DNA from: CANIGN01 sp041391385
GTDB taxonomy: Bacteria > Bdellovibrionota > UBA2428
Length of the DNA stretch: 64,000 nt
Reading direction: 5' to 3'
Assembly: GCA_041391385.1 (NCBI GenBank)
Contig: JAWKOD010000002.1
Coordinates: forward strand, 496,001 to 560,000
In this document: positions 57,550 to 64,000 of the stretch, piece after piece
Layout of the letters: each line of letters starts with the position of its first letter
How positions within the stretch are numbered: the first letter of the stretch is position 1
Made by a program: the position numbers and the translations under genes
Notes under the pieces: model-generated
Database searches by the model: none
What the model was told of the DNA's origin: nothing
What the model saw: the letters and a program-made list of their open reading frames with translations, nothing else

Positions 57550-58549
57550 ACATTATAGAGTAAGCCCCGGGTTCGCCCGCTTTGAGTGAGGCAATTTTTT
57601 TACGAGTAGTTTTGTAAGTTGTATTGTAAGGCTCTAGCGCTATGGCTTGGTCTAAGTAGTTTCGAGCAGAACTAACTCTTTTGCGTTTCCACTCAATTCC
57701 CGATCGGTAGTAGTAGGTGAGTCCTGACTCTCCTTGTTCAGAGACAATAGAATTAATCTTTTCTTCTAAAGCGCGGTAGTTGTTGTTGAGGACATCGGGC
57801 AGGAGCTTAGCCGCAGTGGCTTCCGGATCATCTGTTTCAAAGCTATTCAGTTTATCGAGCGTATTTACATACTCTTCAAGGGCATCTTTAAAATCCTGTG
57901 AGTTGGGATCTTTAGAGGTGATAGAAATTGTTTTGGCTATAAGGTTAGCTTTTTGTGCGGCATAGAGATGGGGTTCGTTTTCAGCTAAGGCGTTAGCAAT
58001 TTTGTTGATGAGTTCAACATCGGGATTTGGGTCTGAGAGAAGTGCTGCAAGCTTGTTCATGAGAAGGCGAGTGCTCATGTTTTTATAGTCGGTGTTGCTT
58101 TTTGTGAGGTTGTGAATAGCGTAGGCTCGGTAAAGGCTCATTTCTTGTAGACATGTGTTTTTAGCTACTTCTTTGTCTTCTAGTGTATTGTAGTTTTCAA
58201 AGGCTGCGCTGCAATTTTTTAGAAGCTCACTCAGCTTGGGGTAGCCGGAGCTTTTAAGACATCCCATTGAGCCGAGTGCTTCGCGAAGGGATTCTAGGCT
58301 TTTTCCAATGTCATGAAAAGAATTTCTTAAGAGTTCATTCCAGGACTTTTGACATGAGAGAGGAATCTCTTCTGATTGAGTTTTATTCTGAGCTTCTGTG
58401 GGGGAAATAGGTTCTTGGAGTATATCTTTTACGCTTTGTGATGTTTGGGATTGAGTAATGGGGAGTGTCTCTTTAGCCACTTTGAGCTTCAGCACGAGAG
58501 TTGCAATGCCTACAAGAATAACAAAAAGAATTACATGGCTTCTTCTCAT
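57527..58549 (-). CDS. Membrane-anchored TPR-like protein of unknown function
   Basis: 340 residues from the second start (an upstream TTG adds three). Short basic N-terminus, one transmembrane helix (VILFVILVGIATLVLKL), then a helical domain with Cys (LSCQKSW, MGCLKSS, KNCSAAF, NTCLQEM) and a C-terminal TPR-like pair (YYYRSGIEWKRKRVSSARNYLDQAIALEP). Probably periplasmic. It overlaps the radical SAM gene by 23 bp at the 3' ends and is divergent from the next lipoprotein gene. Confidence 0.7.
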   Translation of the reverse strand: MRRSHVILFVILVGIATLVLKLKVAKETLPITQSQTSQSVKDILQEPISPTEAQNKTQSEEIPLSCQKSWNELLRNSFHDIGKSLESLREALGSMGCLKSSGYPKLSELLKNCSAAFENYNTLEDKEVAKNTCLQEMSLYRAYAIHNLTKSNTDYKNMSTRLLMNKLAALLSDPNPDVELINKIANALAENEPHLYAAQKANLIAKTISITSKDPNSQDFKDALEEYVNTLDKLNSFETDDPEATAAKLLPDVLNNNYRALEEKINSIVSEQGESGLTYYYRSGIEWKRKRVSSARNYLDQAIALEPYNTTYKTTRKKIASLKAGEPGAYSIMFKFDLTE

Positions 58550-58609
58550 TTCAATCAAGTTACTTTGCTTGGCCCAAACTTTGCAAGGCTAGCGTCTAAA
58601 GGAGCACGT

Positions 58610-59410
58610 ATGAAAAAATTAGGAATGATAGGGATTTTATTTTTAGCCTCATGTGGGGCTGGTAACGGTGTTAAATCAAGTTCTGGGCAGACGCCACGAG
58701 TTGCAGAGCAAAATAGTGAGTGGGCTTACGAAGTTGAGTATGAGAAGCCTGAGGTAGAGGGCGGGCTTTGGAAGAGAAGTCTTCGATTGCTGGGTTCTGT
58801 TAGAGAAGATGTCGCGATTGATAAAATGAAAGAAGGTCAGTCAAACTGGACTGAAGTTGGTTTTACAGATGAAGAAGGCATTTTCTTTGATGAAGAGTCG
58901 CTTGGCAAAGTTCGTTACCGAATTAATGGTGAGACTACTACGGAATGGATGAATGAAGAGCGCGATTTAATGATAACGAGTATACCTGAATCACGAGTCA
59001 TTGAAGGCTTGAGGTGTATTTTGCCTCAAGGAGTTACGGTGTACATAGGGACTGAAAATTTAGAAATACGTTGTGGAGAAGTTATTGTTCGTGGAAGTTT
59101 GCGCGCTTTTGTAAATGAGGATGACTATAGGCGGAACGTTTATTCGACTAAAGCTCCTTCATCGGGAGATCTTCTTGTGGATGCAAATGAACTTGTCGTT
59201 AATGGGCTAATTAATCTACAGGGGCATATCGGTCGGAGTTCTGGTGATGGTGGAGATATTACTTTGAATTATAAAACGATACGTATGGCCACCGATAGCG
59301 TGAGAGCAGATTCGGGCCCTCAATTAACGCCACCTCCGAATCACGTGGGTGTTTTTTGGAGAGACTTCTATCCAGGATTAGCGGGCACTGTTACTTACGT
59401 TCAAAAATAG
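58610..59410 (+). CDS. Predicted lipoprotein of unknown function
   Basis: 266 residues from the ATG with a strong ribosome site (AAAGGAG). Lipoprotein signal KKLGMIGILFLASC. Mature part acidic, beta-rich (RCILPQGVTVYIGTENLEIRCGEVIVRGSLRAFV) with a Cys pair; a segment GDLLVDANELVVNGLINLQGHIGRSSGDGG has a right-handed beta-helix-like repeat. No family recognised. It is followed by the third REP-like repeat copy. Confidence 0.7.
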   Translation: MKKLGMIGILFLASCGAGNGVKSSSGQTPRVAEQNSEWAYEVEYEKPEVEGGLWKRSLRLLGSVREDVAIDKMKEGQSNWTEVGFTDEEGIFFDEESLGKVRYRINGETTTEWMNEERDLMITSIPESRVIEGLRCILPQGVTVYIGTENLEIRCGEVIVRGSLRAFVNEDDYRRNVYSTKAPSSGDLLVDANELVVNGLINLQGHIGRSSGDGGDITLNYKTIRMATDSVRADSGPQLTPPPNHVGVFWRDFYPGLAGTVTYVQK

Positions 59411-59421
59411 TTGTGAGTAAA

Positions 59422-59468
59422 GTGGAGAAAGTATCCAGGTGTGTGGACAAAGGGGCTAGGCACCTTTT
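59422..59468 (+). repeat. Third copy of the RAYT-associated repeat
   Basis: 47 bases matching the RAYT inverted repeat with three substitutions, in the same orientation as the right copy. It ends at the secA stop codon, in the gap between two convergent genes, where REP units typically sit. Confidence 0.9.
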
Positions 59469-62238
59469 AGCTATTTTTACCGTGGCACTGTTTGTATTTT
59501 TTGCCTGAACCACAAAAGCACGGATCATTTCTTCCGATTTTAGGTTCAGTGGATTTGATGGGAGCTGTGGGGGCCTCTGCGGCTCCTGCACTTGCTCCGC
59601 CAACATTTCCAGCTCCGGCTGTTGCTGTCTGTAGCTGGCGAACTTTTTCTGCTTCATATTTTTTCATGAAGGATACAGCTGCTTGGAGTGCTGGGTTGGG
59701 AGCTGATGGGGCGGGTGCCGCATCTTCTCTTTCTTCAATAATATTTGGATTGCCTTGTGTGGACCCACCTTCAAGGACAGCTTCAGGATGATTGAGTTCA
59801 GCAGCATTTATTTTTCTAAGAGCTTCTTCTTCTTCACGACGTCTTAGGGCATCGCGCTCTGCTTGAGAGAGAATGCGCGCTGTGAATAAGCGACTCAGTG
59901 CAGTTTGGCGAATTACACGGTCGAGCATTTTAAAGAGATAGAAACCTTCTCTGCGATATTCCACGAGCGGATCTTTTTGTGCATAACCTCTGAGGTGAAT
60001 GCCTTCTTTGAGGTGATCAAGGGCGAGAAGATGTTCTTTCCAGTGATGGTCGATACTTTGAAGGAAAAAATACTTTTCGAGTTCTCGTACAGTTTCTTCT
60101 CCGTAAATTTTTTCACGCTCAAGATAAATATTGTGAGCTTCTTTAGTGATCCACTCTACAAGAATTGCAGATGTAATTCCTCGATCATTGAGCTCTTGAA
60201 GCTGTTTGAGGTATTTGTTTTTATCTTCAAAGTTAAAGGCAGTTCTCAAAGCTTCAAGAAGAGAGTCGAAATTCCAAGTTTCTCCCGCGCGACGATCGGG
60301 TTCAAACTGAGCGACGATGTCTGCAGCGAATTCTTTTGAAAGATCTCGCACAAGGCCTTTAGTTTCTTTTCCTTCGAGAACAAGACGGCGCATGTTGTAA
60401 ATAACTTCGCGTTGCTTGTTGAGAACGTCGTCATATTTGAGAAGGTGTTCACGTTGGTCAAAGTGGTGCATCTCAACGCGTTTCTGAGCGTTTTCAATAG
60501 ACTTAGAGACAAGACGATCGCTAATAGGCACGTCTTCTTCCATTCCAAGCTTGTCCATGATGGTGACCATGCGGTCACTTGCAAAAATTCTCATCAAATC
60601 ATCTTCAAGTGAAAGGTAAAACTGACTCGAACCCGGATCACCTTGACGGCCCGCTCGACCACGCAATTGGTTGTCGATACGACGAGATTCGTGACGCTCG
60701 GTTGCGATAACGTGCAAACCACCAACATCTTTTACGCCAGCCCCCAGGATAATGTCTGTTCCACGACCTGCCATGTTCGTGGCAATGGTTACGGCGCCGT
60801 TAAGACCCGCATCCGAAATGATTTCTGCTTCACTTGCGTGATTCTTTGCGTTCAAAATGTTGTGCGGAATTCCTTCGCGTAAAAGAAGTTTTGAAACACG
60901 CTCTGATTTGGCAACACTCACAGTACCAACAAGTACCGGACGACCCGCTGTGTGTTTTTCTTTGATGTCTTCAATAACGGCACGGTATTTACCAGCTTCG
61001 TTTCTATAAACTAGATCTTGAAAGTCATCGCGGTAATTGGGGCGGTTGGTTGGAATAACCAAAACTTCGAGGTTGTAGATCTTTTTAAACTCCGCAGCTT
61101 CTGTGTCTGCAGTACCGGTCATACCGCTGAGCTTAGAGTAGAGGCGAAAGTAGTTTTGAAGTGTGATGGTGGCAAGTGTTTGGTTCTCGCCTTCGATTGT
61201 TACGCCCTCTTTGGCTTCAATCGCTTGGTGAATACCGTCGGACCATCTTCGTCCGGGCATAAAGCGACCCGTGAACTCATCGACGATGACAATTTCTCCA
61301 TCACGGACAACGTAGTCTGTGTCGCGTTTGAAAAGAGCATGAGCCTTGAGGCCTGCGTGTACGTGATGCACGAGAGATGCGTTGTCGGGGCTGTAGAGGT
61401 TTTCTATGTTCAGAATTTCTTCAATACGGCGAACACCATCTTCTGTAAGAGTCACAGAGCGATGCTTTTCATCCATCGTGTAATCGATATCTCGTTTCAG
61501 TAATTTAATGGCGCGATCTGTATCGTAGTAAAGATCGGTGGATTCATCTGTGGGGCCGCTGATGATGAGTGGAGTTCTGGCTTCGTCGATCAAGATAGAG
61601 TCGACTTCGTCGATGATCGCAAAGTTATGTTCGCGTTGAACATAGCGATCGAGCGAGGGTTTCATATTGTCGCGAAGATAATCAAATCCAAACTCGTTGT
61701 TGGTGCCGTAAGTGATGTCCGAGTTGTATTGAATCTTTCTCTCGCGGTCGTTCATGTTGTTGAGAATGCAACCCACTTCGAGACCTAAGAAACGGTGAAC
61801 GCGTCCCATCCACTCGGCATCGCGTTTTGCGAGATAGTCGTTGACGGTAATGATATGAACGCCTTTTCCAGAAAGGCCATTGAGGTAACTGGCAAGAGTA
61901 GAGACAAGGGTTTTTCCTTCCCCTGTTTTCATTTCAGAAATCATTCCTTTGTGAAGTGCGTAGCCACCCACAAGTTGAACGTCGTAATGTCGTTGTCCTA
62001 AAACACGGATGGCCGCTTCACGACAGACTGCAAAAGCTTCAACAAGGATGTCGTCTAGGGTGGCGCCATTTGCAAGTTTTTGCTTCAATTCAGCAGTCTT
62101 AGCCTGAAGTGCCTTGTCACTTAAAACCCGAATTTGGGGTTCCATTTGGTTGATGGCCTGAATCGCGGGAAGGATCTTTTTGAGCTCCCTATCGTTTTTA
62201 CTGCCGATAATTTTTTTGAGCACTAAACCTGCAAGCAT
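59467..62238 (-). CDS. secA: Preprotein translocase ATPase SecA
   Basis: 923 residues, the ATP-driven motor that pushes unfolded proteins through SecYEG. N-terminal helix LKKIIGSKNDRELKKILP, Walker A MKTGEGKTLVSTL near residue 100, DEVDSILIDEARTPLIISG (motif II), GTDIILGAGV and helicase motif VI-like QLRGRAGRQGDPGSS. Ends with a Pro/Ala-rich linker and the SEC-C zinc motif (CFCGSGKKYKQCHG) that binds SecB and phospholipid. Full length. Confidence 0.98.
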   Translation of the reverse strand: MLAGLVLKKIIGSKNDRELKKILPAIQAINQMEPQIRVLSDKALQAKTAELKQKLANGATLDDILVEAFAVCREAAIRVLGQRHYDVQLVGGYALHKGMISEMKTGEGKTLVSTLASYLNGLSGKGVHIITVNDYLAKRDAEWMGRVHRFLGLEVGCILNNMNDRERKIQYNSDITYGTNNEFGFDYLRDNMKPSLDRYVQREHNFAIIDEVDSILIDEARTPLIISGPTDESTDLYYDTDRAIKLLKRDIDYTMDEKHRSVTLTEDGVRRIEEILNIENLYSPDNASLVHHVHAGLKAHALFKRDTDYVVRDGEIVIVDEFTGRFMPGRRWSDGIHQAIEAKEGVTIEGENQTLATITLQNYFRLYSKLSGMTGTADTEAAEFKKIYNLEVLVIPTNRPNYRDDFQDLVYRNEAGKYRAVIEDIKEKHTAGRPVLVGTVSVAKSERVSKLLLREGIPHNILNAKNHASEAEIISDAGLNGAVTIATNMAGRGTDIILGAGVKDVGGLHVIATERHESRRIDNQLRGRAGRQGDPGSSQFYLSLEDDLMRIFASDRMVTIMDKLGMEEDVPISDRLVSKSIENAQKRVEMHHFDQREHLLKYDDVLNKQREVIYNMRRLVLEGKETKGLVRDLSKEFAADIVAQFEPDRRAGETWNFDSLLEALRTAFNFEDKNKYLKQLQELNDRGITSAILVEWITKEAHNIYLEREKIYGEETVRELEKYFFLQSIDHHWKEHLLALDHLKEGIHLRGYAQKDPLVEYRREGFYLFKMLDRVIRQTALSRLFTARILSQAERDALRRREEEEALRKINAAELNHPEAVLEGGSTQGNPNIIEEREDAAPAPSAPNPALQAAVSFMKKYEAEKVRQLQTATAGAGNVGGASAGAAEAPTAPIKSTEPKIGRNDPCFCGSGKKYKQCHGKNS

Positions 62239-62270
62239 AACTTAAAGAAGGTTAGCACTCCTCTTTGCTC

Positions 62271-62298
62271 TTGGCTAAGGCCCCAGGCTCTGTATAGT
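62271..62298 (+). promoter_or_regulatory. Promoter of nadK
   Basis: TTGGCT (62271-62276) and TATAGT (62293-62298) with a 16-bp spacer. The GTG start codon at 62307 is 8 bases beyond the -10, so transcription and translation starts nearly coincide. Confidence 0.65.
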
Positions 62299-62306
62299 TT
62301 TACTTT

Positions 62307-63173
62307 GTGAGTAGTCGAATGGAACGAATCTGGATATTTGAGGGAAAAGTCGGGAAAACCTTCCCTCAGGAAAAAAAGCTTCTTGTGGAGGAGCTAAAAT
62401 CTGCCTTTAAAATTGAGGATAAGCCATCTTCTAAAACCAGTTTGGCGATTTCGCTGGCTGGGGATGGCTCTTTACTGTCGATGCTCCGAAATTTAGGCGA
62501 GTTGCGTCACCAGGTGCCCATTTTGGGAATCCATACCAGTGCGGGCCTCGGTTTTTTACACCGCTTGGCTCTGCCACAGACAGGTCCTAAAGACACAAAG
62601 CAGTGGGCTAAGCGCTTTGTTAAAATGTTGAAAAACCAGGAGTACTCTATTCAGAAGCGATGGGGCATCGAGGCTACAATAGGTAGGAACAACTCTTGCT
62701 GGGGAATGAACGATTTGGTTATTAGCAAAGGTTCACTTTCTCGTATGGTTTCGCTCAAGGTTTCGGTGAATGGCTCCGTGCTTTTTGCGAAGTTGCGCGG
62801 AGATGGACTCATTGTGGCAACTCCTGTGGGCTCAACAGCTTATTCGCTTGCAGCTGGTGGGCCGATCGTTGTGCCGGGTTTAGATGGACTTCTTTTGACT
62901 CCGATTTTGCCGCACGAAATTGCGCAGCGGCCAGTCATTTTGACCTCTGATTCTGAAATTGAGATCAAGGTGCTTGAGGGCCCTCCGAGTTATTTAACTG
63001 AAGATGGTCAACGAACCACTGAGTTGCGCGCAGGACAAACTCTTTGCATAAGAAGAGCTGAGGACGCAGTTCATTGGTTGGCTCCCGATATGGAGGGGGT
63101 GCGTGATTACTTTGAGATCTTGCGAAGTAAACTAGGTTTAGGCGGTGGATTGCTCAATTCCAAGGAAGGATAA
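62307..63173 (+). CDS. nadK: NAD kinase
   Basis: NadK phosphorylates NAD to NADP. 288 residues from GTG 62307 (leaderless); an ATG 12 bp later is possible. The catalytic loop reads AGDGSLLSML (residues 51-60; usual GGDGT), then HTSAGLGFLHRL (usual NxGxLGFL), and GDGLIVATPVGSTAYSLAAGGPIVVPGLDGLLLTPI, all characteristic. It is 1 bp away from recN, a common gene pair. Confidence 0.94.
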   Translation: MSSRMERIWIFEGKVGKTFPQEKKLLVEELKSAFKIEDKPSSKTSLAISLAGDGSLLSMLRNLGELRHQVPILGIHTSAGLGFLHRLALPQTGPKDTKQWAKRFVKMLKNQEYSIQKRWGIEATIGRNNSCWGMNDLVISKGSLSRMVSLKVSVNGSVLFAKLRGDGLIVATPVGSTAYSLAAGGPIVVPGLDGLLLTPILPHEIAQRPVILTSDSEIEIKVLEGPPSYLTEDGQRTTELRAGQTLCIRRAEDAVHWLAPDMEGVRDYFEILRSKLGLGGGLLNSKEG

Positions 63174-63174
63174 A

Positions 63175-64000
63175 ATGCTCGCATCGATTCGCGTTAAAAA
63201 TTTTGCTCTTGTTGAGGATACCGAAATCCAATTGGAAAAAGGGTTTACTGTTTTTACGGGTGAAACCGGAGCCGGTAAAAGTTTGCTCTTAAACGCCATT
63301 GTGCTCTTGCTCGGAAATAGAGCTTCGGCCTCGTGGGTTAGAAAGGGAGCGCTCAAAGCAGAAGTTGAAGGGCAGTTTTATTTTCCCAAAGATAAAGAAC
63401 GACTCAAGAGACTTGCTGATATGGGTTATGAATTGGATGATTTATCGGACCCTCTCGTCGTACGAAGAGAATTCGCTTCAGCTGAAGGCACCGTGAGCCG
63501 TATTTGGATTCAAGGAAAAGCAGCGACGCGAGCTCAGCTCCAGGAAGCCTTAGGTGATTTGATTGAAGTCTCGGGTCAGCATGAATTCTTAAGACTTAAT
63601 AAGCCCAATTACATTTTAGAAATTATCGATTCTCTTTTGGAGAATCCAAAAGTTCTCACACAGTACAAAGAGTCCTATGAGGAGTTAAAAAAACTTCATA
63701 CGGAACGTTCCAAGCTTGATTTACTTTCGATCGATAACTTGGATTTTTTAAAGGTTGAAGTTTCGGAGCTTAAAGATATTTGTAAGTCAAAAGATTTGGC
63801 AAATTATGAGGAAGATCTCGAGAGGCAGGCGCGTGAGTTATCTTCAAGGGAAAAAATCTTAGAGCAAATTGAAAAATGTGTATTGTTGTTGGATGGCTCT
63901 GCAGGAGCAGATGCCGCTGGAATAAGCGAGCTCTTAAGGGTTTTAGATAAAGAAAGTCGAAAGCTGGGGCAACTTACTTCTGCAGATCATTTGGCCGAAA
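63175..64000 (+). CDS. recN: DNA repair protein RecN, 3' end outside window
   Basis: An SMC-like ATPase of double-strand-break repair. The visible 275 residues start MLASIRVKNFALVEDTEI with Walker A GETGAGKS (29-36), NAIVLLLGNRAS, the family stretch VSGQHEFLRL, and enter the coiled coil (YEELKKLHTERSKLDLL). It has a strong ribosome site (AAGGAAGGA) and begins 1 bp after the nadK stop. The frame is open to the window end. Confidence 0.95.
   Translation, partial: MLASIRVKNFALVEDTEIQLEKGFTVFTGETGAGKSLLLNAIVLLLGNRASASWVRKGALKAEVEGQFYFPKDKERLKRLADMGYELDDLSDPLVVRREFASAEGTVSRIWIQGKAATRAQLQEALGDLIEVSGQHEFLRLNKPNYILEIIDSLLENPKVLTQYKESYEELKKLHTERSKLDLLSIDNLDFLKVEVSELKDICKSKDLANYEEDLERQARELSSREKILEQIEKCVLLLDGSAGADAAGISELLRVLDKESRKLGQLTSADHLAE

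Overview
This window reads as part of the chromosome of a Gram-negative bacterium. The guess is a member of the Bdellovibrionota (Bdellovibrio-like), inferred from protein style and not proven. Evidence: lipobox lipoproteins, outer-membrane beta-barrels ending in F or W, an OmpA-family lipoprotein, many small secreted proteins of unknown function, a lysine-rich histone-tail-like peptide, and pilin-like proteins carrying thrombospondin type-1-like repeats. Coding density is high and strand changes are frequent. No phage, CRISPR array or rRNA operon was seen. Two tRNA genes (Ser-GGA, Gln-UUG) are present.

Layout. 1-6.5 kb: housekeeping genes (3' part of rsmD, coaD, an aminotransferase, aspS, hisS) and the lysine-rich peptide, closed by a strong terminator. 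6.5-6.8 kb: a pair of identical 96-bp direct repeats in front of rlmH. 7.3-13.8 kb: a von Willebrand A lipoprotein cluster, ribF with a TPR protein, a secreted nucleotidyltransferase-like protein and a secreted unknown. 13.9-17.5 kb: recQ and a marR/MFS efflux operon with a palindromic operator. 17.65-21.9 kb: an Ntn hydrolase (C45) coupled to a three-domain lysine-aminotransferase-like/GNAT/pseudo-aminotransferase fusion. 22-28.9 kb: a frameshifted MOSC gene, secreted unknowns, an outer-membrane protein split by a stop codon, and a secreted lipase-like hydrolase. 29-33.3 kb: PilZ protein, prepilin, OmpA lipoprotein and a small stress-membrane cluster crowded with frameshifts. 33.5-35.6 kb: a frameshifted FtsK-type translocase. 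36.6-37.7 kb: tRNA-Gln and trxB. 37.9-43.4 kb: a five-gene operon with every junction overlapping: beta-lysine acetyltransferase (ablB), a two-gene amino-acid ABC importer, an acetylpolyamine-amidohydrolase-type deacetylase and a ClC channel. 43.4-47.9 kb: glycosyltransferase, unknown, glpD, rpmG, porin. 47.9-53.3 kb: four type IV pilin-like genes. 53.3-59.5 kb: SDR epimerase, unknowns, a REP-associated transposase (RAYT) between perfect 51-bp inverted repeats, a radical SAM gene. 59.5-64 kb: secA, nadK and the 5' part of recN.

Three things stand out. First, the ablB operon looks like a complete handling module for an acetylated beta-amino acid or diamine, probably for osmotic or acid stress; the lysine-aminotransferase-like fusion at 18.7 kb fits a wider lysine-derived small-molecule theme. 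Second, the TSP1-bearing pilin genes and the PilZ gene have GCCGATAA-like -10 boxes with a spaced TAAA-like -35, the signature of flagellar sigma-28 (FliA), which suggests that surface pilins are switched on with motility. Third, in many genes the -10 box lies only 5-8 bases before the start codon with no Shine-Dalgarno sequence, so leaderless translation appears common here.
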